The position numbers were made by a program, and so were the translations under genes. Below are positions 12,214 through 23,972 of a DNA stretch of 64,000 nucleotides, one piece after another; the first letter of the stretch is position 1; the number at the start of each line of letters is the position of its first letter. Under the pieces are notes generated by a model. It made no database searches, was not told the DNA's origin, and was given only the letters and a program-made list of their open reading frames with translations. The DNA comes from Amia ocellicauda (lineage: Eukaryota; Chordata; Actinopteri; Amiiformes; Amiidae), in contig NC_089866.1 in NCBI RefSeq assembly GCF_036373705.1, positions 6,808,001-6,872,000 of the forward strand, read 5' to 3'.

Positions 12214-15200
12214 TAAATACTCAAGCTGACTTTTAACATGTAGAATACCTTTCACACGTTTAATATACATTATATTTGATGAGAGGATTAGAATTAGCAT
12301 TGAGAATACATTAAATTACTTAATCTGTGTTAAGATTAATAAAGTGGGAGTGGGAAGCTCATTTGATTTGAACAAAGGGCTGATACCATGGTTGTTTGAT
12401 TTGGGGGTTGTTTCATCCTCATTCAGTTGAGAATTGAGAAAATAATGTTCACCTTAAGATGAAGTGACAGTTTAAAGTATATCTAATTAAATATATTTGG
12501 CTAAAACAGTAAACATATATATATATATTATTTTACAATAACATGAATATGTATGAATAAATATGAATGGTTTATAAACTTGTGTAGAATGAAATATGAA
12601 TTCTAGCTTAGCACCTTAGTAAACCATCGTACCATTTCAGCAACATATTTTTTTTTTTACTATTTTAGAGACTTTCTCGTTTTACTTTGGCACACAGCCT
12701 TATGACAGTTCCCATGAGGCCTTGCAGCTGACAGTTTTGTTGAACTTCAAGCAGAAGTAAAGAGAGACATCGAGGGGTTCTGTCAAATGGGGAAACAAAT
12801 CATTTCACCAAACTCTGTAACAAAGATACTGAATTCGTACATGTTTTTCATTCCATAGTATAGTGTATAATAACATATTTTTAACCATTATTGTAGTAAC
12901 TGATTGTGTGGTTTTGCATATTATGTTAATACAAGTCTTTGGAATACAGCATACATATTAGTAATGTTTATACAATAATACTTTCACAGTATGTTATACT
13001 GAAATTACTTATAAATATTTCAAAACATATTTATGTCTACCTATAGACAGTGATTTATTTTTTAGTAAATTAATTGTACTCAAACCTCCTCATTAATTCT
13101 CAAATATTTATTACTTATTTGTAACCTTTACCACAAGGCCCTTGTGTTTAGAGCTGCATGACTGTTTTTATTGGCACTGCACATCCATTTTTGTCTCCAT
13201 GTTCTGTCTTATTGTGTCTCCCCGTTGAGAAAATAAAAAGTTGGTAGATAATATATAGGCCTACACAGCCAACAGGAAAGTAAAGTTTATTGCTGTATTA
13301 CCGAATCGGCCTCGAAAGAAGGCTTGCATCCTCCAAATATTTATTTAATATTCCCAACAGTGGCTGCTAATGCGCTTCAGACTTAATTCCCTGATGGCTG
13401 TGTGCCACAAGAGCACTTTGAATTGCAGAGGCGCAGGACCTGCAGTAGGAGATTAAGTGTAATTTTCCGATCCGATTTGCATGCTTGCACAATTCTAATA
13501 AAAGTTGAGTAGTGCTCTCCGCGCCATCCTCACATTGCAGACACAGGGATTGAGCACAGCGCGCCGGCTGCACCGGAGACAGGCAGGCGCACAGATGTTG
13601 CTGAACCTGTTGTCATTTGCTTTCCATTTGCATAAAATATTGTTTTTGTTTCTTAACATTTAGAAATTTGACTATTTGATCTGCATTAACCTTTATTTAA
13701 ATAATACTTATAATAATAATACATTCAGATATTTCAAAAAAGTTAAATAATAATTTTCAAAAAATTTCCAGGTTGGAATTATAAGATTGAAAAAAGTAGG
13801 AAATCACTCAATTTTCTCTGTCTATTTAATTGTGATCTTGGACTCTTTGGCTGGGCAAGGTGGTGGTGATGACGCCGCATGTTTGTTTCCATCCCCGGGC
13901 AGACCTGGTGTTTCTGCAGAGTGCCAGGTGCACCTAATGGAGACCGACGGGAGCGCGTGTACCAGGCGAGCCCAGACACCTGAGCCCAGGAATGCCAAGG
14001 AGCGAGTCCGGGAGAAAAGCCCCCTGGCTGGCCTGCAAGCCCCCAACTCACTCTGACACCCTGACTGTATAAAACACGAAGACGGATAAAACAAACAGAG
14101 AAGGGCATTCACTGCAATTTACATATATGCTCAACCCTAAACAATTCAGATACTGAGTTCCAGTAACAAAACATGCCACAACATACTGCATTCCTGCTTG
14201 AAACTTGTTATGGCAGAATTAGCACCCCATGAAAAAATGCAAAGAATCTGGATCACCATAACAAATGTGTTATAACAATGGATCTTATCAAGAAATAAGA
14301 ACCCTGCACACACCATAACTCATTTAAATGGAATGAGACTTGATTTCCGAGTTGGTAAAAAAAGAAATGTAAAAGAAGATTTTGAATACTTTTAGAAAGA
14401 GAAAATGACATAATAATTTGAATGCACCCACCACTGTTACCTAAAAGAGCACATGTATAAAAACTGATAGTTGCACAGCTGTTTTTCTTTTTTAACTATG
14501 CATTTGCAATAATAATAGATATTGCTTTGGAGAATGATGGGGAAAATCCTTTTGTTGTCTACTTTTATAATATGTGATGCATGCATTTATATGAGCAGTT
14601 TGGATAACCTGCAAACATGTATGACTTGTCCATTCTGTTCCAAATCTTTCAAGACACTGCTGATAGACTTTGCTGAATAAAAGAAACAACATGTACAGCT
14701 ATATTCTGCATTCAATACACAAAGGCCCTGAGCATTTTCTTATGCTTATGAAAGCAATCCTGAGAATGTTTATAACAAGCATGGATGATTCAAATATTTA
14801 AACTCAAATAAACAATTGAGAATAACAAACATAAAGGGGTATTTTTTTAGATGTGAACTAGTATGCTTTTACTTTCTGGCAGTATGATTAATTTATTGGG
14901 AGAGTATAGGGAAGATAAAAATTGTTTAATACAAATACGGTCATTTTACAGAAGAAATTGAGGGTTGAATTCTCTGAGATAAAAAATATTGAGGACAAAC
15001 TACAGGAAAAATTAATTTAAACAGTGAATGTGAAACTTGGTATTTTCAAAGCTTCCATGGATGATTCATTTTCTAGGACGGATGTTGCTTTCAAAGATTT
15101 TTAATGAAAATTCCCCAGAAGTGCAGATTTGAACTTTATAATGGTAATAAAATCAGCATACATGTATTTTGAATTTAAGTTAAGTTAGTGCAGTGATTTT

Positions 15201-15474
15201 GGGCATCCAGGGCCAAGCATTGTTATTAATGTTGTAGTTTAATAATGACAACAAAAAACTTGATTGGAAATCTATGTAGTCAGTTGATTTAATTTCCTGA
15301 TGTGTGTACCCTCTTTTAACAGGAGGGGGTGCTATAATACAAAAACACTTCCAATTTCGTGGTATTTAGAGACAGATATTACACTTTTGGGCAAGAGTTA
15401 TATAGGCTTTACCATTGATTAGTTACAAATATAGCATATGATGTATTAGACATTGACCAATAAACATCAAAACC

Positions 15475-15535
<61 letters not shown>

Positions 15536-15540
15536 TATTG
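15475..15540. repeat. (ATT)n microsatellite
   Basis: About 22 uninterrupted ATT units run directly into a dispersed repeat that begins with a GGCAGACGCCCTTATCC block. The triplet run is probably the expanded tail of that repeat in reverse orientation. Confidence 0.95.
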
Positions 15541-15700
15541 GCAGACGCCCTTATCCAGGGCAATAAGAGCAATACAAAGTGCAACTTAACATATGGTACT
15601 GATTAACTTTAACATATTGCAGAACATACAATATGAACCAAAATGATACAGACATTCAATTGCAACAAATTCTCACTACAGCAATTAACAGTCAATGTAT
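15541..15700 (-). mobile_element. SINE-like dispersed repeat (GGCAGACGCCCTTATCC core)
   Basis: The block ggcagacgcccttatccagg at 15541 is a widespread type of fish interspersed-repeat core. A similar degenerate core occurs at 55425-55475, and a reverse-complement form at 52120-52245, the latter again beside an ATT/AAT run. Family name and right boundary are not certain. Confidence 0.6.
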
Positions 15701-16660
15701 ACAATCATGTCTACACAACATAAGGCAAATGAACAAGTCATTAACTAGAAGCAAATGAACATTTACTCTTTCAAATCTAAGAGACTGAGATGGGTAGACA
15801 CACTGCAGAGATTTTAAATGTGCTTGTTTTTATATGATTATCAATACAAGGCAGATTAGGTTTGTGGATTTAGTCCTCCATGATACTATACTGGCCAGGG
15901 GGAGATGATATTATTTGGCCGTCTGCGGGTTTCCCTGAGGTCTGCAAGCTGTTGTCACAATCACCTGTCAAGTGCCAAGACATCACGCTTGTTCACAAAA
16001 GCAACAACACTATGCTTATGCCAAGTGTCTTAAGCACCTGCTAAGTCCTGGGAAAATGCGTAAGTTCCTTATCGCAATGTTTGGCAGCGAGGCTCAGACA
16101 TGCAAACAGGTGTTAATTAGGTCAGAAATGCAAAACGTGCGCCAAATATGTGGGAATCTACATCCTTTTTTTCATGTGCCTTTCAAATCTGAGAATATTC
16201 CCGTGTTAGCAAACACATAAGTCAGGTTGGGTAGCAACTGAAAGAGGAAATTTGCGCTTAGCATTTTTGTGGTTGTCAAGAAAAGGAGTAAGAGAGACCA
16301 TTTTAGTGCTCTGCTCTTTTTACCAACTACAGAAAGAGCTATATCCATTACTCGGTCCATCATCGAGATATTGAAGAGAGGTCTCATCCAATGAACTGCG
16401 TAACCTACAACAGATGAAAAGGTGCTGGCCCCTGCAGGAGAACCACTTTCCACCACGTACCAGTTTCATTCAATTTCCACACAACCCTTCGCCCCATTCA
16501 TGGACTGACTGGACTCTGCATCAGAACTGTGAATGACACAACTGGAGAAAGAAAACTGATAACTACATCATCATCATCATTTTTGTGGCTGTAGTTTTGT
16601 GGTAAAATGTTGAAACCTGCACCAATATTAGAAGAGAACCCAATAGCTGCATCAGAGACC

Positions 16661-16690
16661 TAATGCATAATTAGATTAAGGATTATCAGG
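16661..16690. promoter_or_regulatory. Homeodomain/OTX-CRX-type site cluster
   Basis: Within 18 bp there are three homeodomain cores: TAATTA at 16668, GATTA at 16674 and GGATTA at 16680. The last is the OTX/CRX preferred core. The cluster is about 1.65 kb upstream of the PDE6 gamma TATA box, so a retinal enhancer role is plausible but inferred only from motifs. Confidence 0.3.
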
Positions 16691-18196
16691 ATCTTAGAAA
16701 GCCAAAATCCTTTTTTGTGAATTAGTTTAAGTCATTGTTGCTGCAAGGGAACAGGCTGCAGGATTGTGGAGCGCTGGCTTGCAGTGCAAAGTTCTCTAAA
16801 GTGCACACAGAAGGATCTGGAAAATGCTAGTGACCTGAGGAACAGAGCAGTGAATGACTTTAAATATCACATTAAAAATAATACATAAAACTGAACAGTG
16901 CTGAGCAAAATGTCTGAGATAGTGTCAGCTTCGTCTTTTTAATTTTATTCTTGGTATTCATGCACAAAAACGTGTATATTACACTAGACATTGATAATTT
17001 CTCAATCATTTTCAGTTCATTGGAAGTCAATGTTTCAGCTGAACCGTGACATTTTGCTGTGTATGGCATGGAACAGATCGTGCCATTGTTAATCTGTGGT
17101 GCGGCAGCTTTTGTGCATGACGTTTTCCAGAAACCTCTACACTGGGGTTTGCATTAAGGTGCTTGTGCATAAGCTGTCAAATTTTCTGTGCCAGTGATTA
17201 GGTTTTATGTACGTTAAAGAAGTATTCTGTGGTGACAGGTCAACCCACAGAAGGCAGTCTAGACACATTGTCTTCTTATTCCTGTGTTTACATTGGTTAT
17301 TCCTGGATGGACGATGGTTGTTGAGGACATTCCATTACAAAATTAAACCTATTAAAGATAATTCACAGAGTTTATTTTTTTCTTAATGCTGTTGTTACTT
17401 TGATTTTAATACTGCTACCTTAACTAAAAATATATATAATGCATTCAATACAATATGATTCAGTTTTAGATATTCTTTATTTTAAATATTATCATTTGGG
17501 AATATGTTGTGTTTAAAGCCGAACACATGGTATTATTTAAGTATACATGATATGGACATCTGTAGTCCAAGAAAGTATGCCTGAAAGGAAACAGTGTATA
17601 ACATATACTATATTAAAACAAAATTGCAAGTTAAAATGGATGTATAGTGGATAAGTTCTATTTGATTGTAAAATCATTAATCTGTTTTTCCAGCAGCTTC
17701 AGAGACAGCAGGTGCAGTACAGTTGTGTGTGACCCTTTGCATACAATAGCCACCTTTACTGCTAACCAAAGGCTGAATCTAAACTGTAGGGTCAGAGCTC
17801 CAATTATTCCCACACAGTGACAGACAGGGCTGTGAAAAGCTTGGTCTCCTTTTGAAGAATATTCCTGGTGAAGGTGTTTTGCTATAAACGTCTATACAAT
17901 GTAAATTAACGCATGTGTTCCTGGTATCATTGTTGTAAAATCACACCTAAAATTACATTCCAGTACGTTCTATGTATTAAACATTATTTCTGCATTTATA
18001 AAAAAAATACGTATACCCACCTACTCCCTCTTAATATAATACAATCATATTACTTATTTACCAAATTAAAATGAACTTGAAAATTTAGATCATAACAATA
18101 AAGATTATTCTTTTCTTTCTTTTTTCACAATAGCAAGCAAGACAACAGAAAAAAACTAAACAAATCAACACAACACAGTGAACGGTGCCACAGTGT

Positions 18197-18409
18197 TAAT
18201 CTGCTAAGGACAGCATGGGTTAACATTTAGACCAGATTGTCTCATGTCACCACGTGAATCTGATATTTCCAAGTACGCCATCATGATGTCATCAAGTGGA
18301 GTGAACACCTTATAAAGCCCAAGCTTCAGCCAGGACCAGCCCAGAGCAGCAACCAGACACACTGGACACAGGCATTCGGATTGGCAGCTTCCTCTGATCT
18401 TCCAAGACA
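18197..18409 (+). promoter_or_regulatory. PDE6 gamma promoter and noncoding first exon
   Basis: A TATAAA box at 18311-18316 is followed by a candidate first exon ending at 18409 with the donor ACA|GTGAGT. Upstream lie TAATCT at 18197 (OTX/CRX-like) and a CACGTG E-box at 18251. The transcription start should be near 18340. This fits a photoreceptor-type TATA promoter, and the intron would run to an acceptor shortly before the start codon at 19299. Confidence 0.6.
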
Positions 18410-19298
18410 GTGAGTATTGATCAGCTAGTTCTGGGGTAATTTGTGATTACTTTAAAATACTTTCATTCTTACACCTAGATCTTTCTGTGCTGAAATGATG
18501 CTGTGAAATTATTGATGCAAATGTTTTGTTTCTTTTTTTATAGAGAATAAGGTTTCAAATGAATTATTAAATGTAAAATGCAATCTTTCTTCTAATACTG
18601 AACACTCCAAACATTGCAAATTCTGAAGAGTGTAATTGCATATTATTGGAGTTTAGCACTGTAAAATGGTCAGGATGGCATTTTATGTTGGATATACTGA
18701 GATACATTTGTCATGTATGAATAACAGACGTTTTGGGACAATTTTAGGTTTCGTTGGTGTGCTTGCAGAGTGTAGTAGTTGTAAATTCGAACTGATGTAA
18801 AATGCACATTAGAGGATGCAAACAGCTTGTTGCTCTGAGTCGTTAAGTGTACATATGGTGTCACGTGCTGGATGGGATCCTCTTTGGATGACTAAGGTGT
18901 TTAAAGTCTTCAGTAAGAAGCTTATGTTCTTAAAGTATCTTTCAATCTTTGGCAGGAGATTCTTCATTGTTTTATTCTTGACAACATCTTCAGTCCGCTG
19001 ATGTTTAAAACTCGACCAAAGGATCTTCAACTGAATAGTTTTACTTCACCCTTCTTGTGGTTGATTGTGAAGTGTCAGCAAAGTCAAGTAAAACCAGAGA
19101 AGAACAATGCAGAAGAAAATAATATAACAATAGGAATGCAATGGGTTAGAGTTTCCTAAGACAAGCCTTAAACATGACTAATTGAAAAAGAATACTATTA
19201 CTGACACCAATGAGTGAAATAAACCGTCCAATGAAGAGTTATTTATACTGGTACTTTTGTCTTTCCTTTCAAGACTCTCTGCCTAGATCGTTGAGACG

Positions 19299-20210
19299 AT
19301 GAACATCACTACAAACACCTCCAACCCCACCACCCCCACCCATGTCACCGGGGGGGCCACAACTCCAAGGAAGGGACCTCCCAAATTCAAGCAAAGGCAG
19401 ACCCGACAGTTCAAGAGCAAGCCCCCAAAGAAAGGAATTAAGGGGTACGTTCTGTAATCGTGCAGACCTGTGCTGAACCAGGCAATTGAATGCACCTCAG
19501 TCGCCCACTTTGCAATTTATTTTAAGTGTGAGCAAATCACCCATCACAATCAGACAATAGAAGGAAATCTGTGTATTTAAATGTATTTATAAATAAATCA
19601 TCAAGTAAATCACATCCCCATACTGAATGTGATTTAAGAAAAAACTAACAGAACAATATTAGAAGAAGAAATCTGTCACCTTTTGTGGTTTGTCTATGAT
19701 CGCATAAAATAAATCGTTACATTTTGGGTTTGTCATAACTACAGTATAGGTGACGGTTATGTTTTTCTTTGAAACTCTTTTACAGATTTGGTGATGACAT
19801 TCCTGGAATGGAGGGTCTGGGAACAGGTGTGTGCAGCTCTCTTTTATATAGTATAGTATGACATCCACAGTGAACAACAGCAGTATGTTATAGATACAGA
19901 GGTCACTTATTTTCTACAATGAAGAACAAAGTGAACAATCTGAACAAATACCTTTATTCTTGGTGATTCATGCAAGGGGAAAATTGCACACCCCAGTGGA
20001 ATAGTGTCATACTTAGCTTTGTATTGACTTCAAGGTAGATAAAGACATGTATAGATGCTTCAGCTCAGATTTGTGTTGGCCAGTGGCCGGTTCCGATTCT
20101 AAAATCTTGATTTTTCTCACCCACCCTTTTCAGATATTACGGTCATCTGCCCCTGGGAAGCATTCAGCCATTTGGAGCTACATGAGCTGGCACAGTTTGG
20201 AATCATCTGA
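19299..20210 (+). CDS. Rod/cone cGMP phosphodiesterase 6 inhibitory gamma subunit (PDE6G/PDE6H family)
   Basis: PDE6 gamma blocks the catalytic PDE6 core in photoreceptor outer segments and is displaced by transducin-GTP; in rods it also aids RGS9 GAP action. Coding exons are 19299-19444, 19786-19826 and 20134-20210 (stop TGA), giving 87 residues, the length of PDE6G. After a Thr/Asn-rich N-terminus unlike either mammalian paralog come the family hallmarks: the [13 protein letters not shown] basic core (about residues 22-34), [15 protein letters not shown], and the C-terminal inhibitory segment ICPWEAF to the final GII. The C-terminus (EAFSHL, AQFGII) and KKGIKG resemble cone PDE6H, while length and MN start resemble PDE6G. 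I therefore leave the paralog unassigned; a third vertebrate gamma paralog is possible. Confidence 0.95.
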
Positions 20211-21200
20211 ACCAGCACTTAGTATCCAGAAGAGCCTCTATTACTCTGCAGGACCTGACTTCACCCCCTAGACAGCTGGACACACGTTTGTTTTTAGTTT
20301 TTTTTCTACTGCACCTGACTCTAGCAAACTAGCAAAGTAGCTCTCCTTGAAATGTACCTACGACGGAGTGTCCGGTGGCAAAGTGTGGGAGTTGAAAATG
20401 GGCTTGACAAAACGTCAGGCCGAGGAGAAAGTTACAAAAAGTGTGGGGCCGTGTGGTGCTAAGATAAGAAGAGAACCAAAGGCTAGAGACAAAAATAAAA
20501 ACCCTTCGAGATTCCCGAAGGAAAGAGCCTATCCTAATAACCAAAGAATATCCTTTGAACAACTCATTTTCTGTTATGTTTACAAAGCGCCACCAGGCAT
20601 TCAAATACAGTACACAGTCACACTATTTCATGGGAATCTTAAAGGGTTTTTCCTGTTTGTTGTTTTGTTTTTTGTAAGGGAAACTATGTGATGCTCATGT
20701 CTTTTTAAAATCCTGTACATCCCTGTTACTGTAATGAAATCTCTGGATGCACACAGATTACTGTTATTTATTTATTTTAGCTATGGTGAGCTGTTGTGTA
20801 TGAGAAATCTTTATTTTATTTTTTTGCATGTCTGTAAATGCACTATATATGCCATGTAATTCAGTCACAATTATATTTAGATAGTGTAGATGAGAGAAGA
20901 GATTGGCTTTAGCAGAAATATAGTAAATGCAATGCCCTAGTGCCTACCCCTAGCTGTAAACTGTTCTCTCAATGTTCTCTCTCCTCATATTGCATACTTT
21001 ATTGTAACAATTTTCACAAAACATTCTCGTTATCTCTTATAAAACTAACTTATCTTTGATTTCACGTTTACTGTCTTAGAACTTGTAGAAGAACACAAAA
21101 CCCCCCACTAAAAATCACTGTACTCACTTCTAAACTGTCCAATCTACTCCGTTCCTTGTTGTGTCTTTTTGTCCATCAATAAAGTCTGTCTTCTTTTACT
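20211..21200 (+). other. Probable PDE6 gamma 3' UTR
   Basis: This non-coding stretch follows the PDE6 gamma stop codon. An AATAAA at 21178-21183, followed by T/C-rich sequence, is the best polyadenylation signal. The open frames here lack family features. Confidence 0.5.
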
Positions 21201-22639
21201 TCACAATTGCTTCCCTTCTTTTTCTACTACTTCGATTCCTCAAACATCCATTATATCATGCTCCATACCCTGCACTTCCCAGAAACTGCATATGTCTGTA
21301 GACTGCCTGACCCTCCTCACTCCACTCCAGATGCATGCTATTGTTTCTTGGAAATTAGCTCCTGACCTCTTCCTTCCCTGTCTTCCTAAACCTCTTGTCC
21401 TATGTTTTAATTAGCTCCCTAATCTGTAACTAGTGACATGTGGAAGGAGGGGTGGTCATGCTGTTTGCTGGGGCCCCATCTTGTCTGCTCATAAATTGGA
21501 TTAGATTTCACTAGGAGCTCAGGACAGCCGACCTAGAAGATTGAAAGAAACCAATAGCATAGAATTACCAGGGATTTGGAAAAGTAGATGTCTTAGTGAG
21601 TTAACGTCTAAGCTTTCCCGGATAGCCGCTCTCGGATCCGATTGAGGTCACATGTGGAAACCGAGTGACAGTCAATTACTGTGTCTGCGCAATGGAATTT
21701 CAATCTGATTTCCATGGCTGCTAAATAACTTTATTGCATCAGCGTACAAGCGCAGTCAACCGCACAGCTTTTAATGGCAATGTTTACTTCTTCATAAGCT
21801 ATTATGTTTCCATAATCGAAACCTATTTTATTCAATATTTATTCAATGTTTGGTTTGTTTTTTTGTTTGTTTGTTATTTCGTCATTATTGTTTCTGTTAT
21901 GTTTTTCCATTTTTGCCTATTTTGGTATTTCATATATGCAAAAAATTTTGGGAAAGTGTTGAGATCAAGGAATATGACGACGATGAAAAATAACTAGTCA
22001 GTGCTTCATTTTCTGGGTTATATGGTTACTGTCTGGCAATGGAATACTTCTAAAACTCTTCATTTTGTTATTTTTGACACTGTATAATATTAGCTGAATT
22101 GTTTCTGTATATGTGTTTGCAATATTTAGTTTAATCATTTTCAATACATAAAAAATCCCAATTACTTATAATTTACAAATAAATAAGTCTTTATTTATGT
22201 GAATAAATAACTACATGAAATCAAGTGCAACCCTATAGTCTGTACACTTCTGAAGCTTGCCAACCCTGGCACAGTGAATACTACAAATGTCCTGAGAAAA
22301 CACTATTAAGAAGACTGGCTTAATGGATTAGCAGTATGTTGAGTCAATATTATGATCTACATGTTAAATGATATTATAGCCTTTTTAAATTAGAGCGCAG
22401 TATATATAAAGTTTCACTAATCAAAGTATAGAATAGCAATACATATTGAGAGTTGAGACCTATGCTTAAAGCCATGTTTAATCTCTTGTCGTCATAAGGA
22501 AATAATTTGTTAATACATTGTTGTGCACATTTCAGAAAAACACAATAGTGATTGTACAGCAAAAGCTAATCTAACCATTCATGTGGATGCAATGAAGCAT
22601 AATATCTATGCGTCTATGTGGACTCCTCACTTTCTCCAT
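21201..22639. other. Intergenic, nothing recognised
   Basis: AT-rich sequence with short open frames only. The Phe/Tyr-rich frame at 21734-21997 arises from T-rich DNA and has no recognisable domain. Confidence 0.6.
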
Positions 22640-23190
22640 CTAAACAATGTGGGAAGCAATAAAAAAGTAAAACAGGTTGCTAGGGTATATTGTCAAAAGT
22701 GTAGAATTGAGAACAAGGGCAGTGATGTTCAGACTGTACAATGTGCTAGTTAGAGCTCATCTGGATACTGTGGACAGTTCTGGGCTCCACACTTCAAGAA
22801 AGATATCGCTGCTCTAGAGGCAGTTCAGAGGAGAGCAACCAGACTTATTCCAGGTCTGAAGGGAATGTCCTACTGAGAGACTGAGGAACTGAACCTGTTC
22901 ACCCTGGAACAGAGGAGACTACGTGGGGACTTGACTCAAGTCTTCAAAATCAAGAAAGGCATCGACCACATCAAACCAGAGGAGCTTTTCCAGATCAGCA
23001 GGGACACACGCACCCGAGGACACAAATGGAAATTGGGCTTCAAGGCATTCAAGACAGAAAACAGGAGACACTTCTTCACACAGAGAGGCGTCACAATCTG
23101 AACAAACTCCCCAGCGATGTGGCTGAAGAGACAATTTGGGAACATTCAAAAACAGACTGGATAGGATCCTTTTTTATGTTCTTATGTAAT
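22640..23190 (+). mobile_element. CR1-like LINE fragment, C-terminal ORF2 remnant plus 3' end
   Basis: Translated in pieces across frameshifts, this shows the usual end of a CR1/L2-type reverse transcriptase ORF: an [16 protein letters not shown] stretch, then [41 protein letters not shown] and a 3' end around AGACTGGATAGGATCCT with TTCTTATG. It is broken by at least one stop and a frameshift, so it is inactive. It is the longer copy of the repeat at 7855-8098. Confidence 0.85.
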
Positions 23191-23724
23191 ATCGATTCAA
23201 ACCCTTTATTATTAACATGTATTCACTGTGTGTATTGTATTTTGCACATTTGTGATAAGATGTTTATGCCCCATTTAATTCGTATTTTTGTTACACAACA
23301 GTACCTGCGCACCTATAATCAAGACCAAAGTGGATTTGCTTTGATCCTCTGCCCATTTTTCCAGGCTCGCTAATTCGGATTTACAAATACGTCTTTCTCT
23401 CCTCCTCAGTATAATGATTTAATTGCATCCTACCTGAGCCTGGTCACCTGATACCGGTACAACGTGCTTTTGTCATTTCCTCATTCATAACAACAGCTCA
23501 GTGTACAGAGGCTTAGACACCTTCACCTAGGTCAGATGGCATACATTACACCTTAATAAGGAATATGTACTTAGTACACAGGAGTCAAACAAGGATACGC
23601 AATTAGTTTCCTCACTGTGTAGCTCATCACCCCATGCCTTGTCTTGCCATTTCTCTGCAAATGCTGACACATACACTTGAAACAAACATTTCAATCTGTG
23701 AACAGAACAGTTAGGAGAAATCAC

Positions 23725-23972
23725 ACTCTAAGAAGTAAAGGTTCTAATAAGAACTTTTAAGGGTTCCTGGGGTTGATTCTGTGGAGGAACCCTTAAAAGG
23801 TTCCATGCAAACAAGGATCCTTAAAGAACCTTAATGAAATATATCTTAAATCAACTGCGATCATGATGAAAAAGAGATCTTAAATGATCCCTTGCTTAGG
23901 ACCTCGTGGTTCTTAAACGAACCCTTTAATGAAAATAAACTCATGAAGAACCCAAAGGTTCTAAATAGAGTG
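23725..23972. mobile_element. Non-autonomous MITE-like element rich in GGTTC/GAACC
   Basis: About 250 bp packed with alternating GGTTCT and AGAACC words in both orientations, able to fold into several hairpins. The ends read CACTCTAAGAA on the left and TAGAGTG on the right, giving short CACTCTA inverted termini with the CA...TG ends common in hAT elements. No coding frame is seen. I could not find a convincing target-site duplication, so the superfamily is uncertain. Confidence 0.55.

Larger units (their letters stand above)
11521..18190. other. Intergenic region between RGS11 and the PDE6 gamma gene
   Basis: I see no protein-coding gene in this 6.7 kb. A pyrimidine-rich block at 11580-11900 generates overlapping open frames on both strands with low-complexity translations, which I do not accept as genes. 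A GC-richer patch lies at 13860-14060. A triplet microsatellite with a SINE-like repeat lies near 15475-15700, a CTCF-like motif at 12200 and a homeodomain-site cluster at 16661. The rest is AT-rich and unremarkable. Confidence 0.6.

Noticed and set aside
13787..14112. Three overlapping frames of about 90-109 codons in a GC-richer patch
   Set aside because: Frames compete on both strands and none resembles a known protein. I note the GC-rich patch only.
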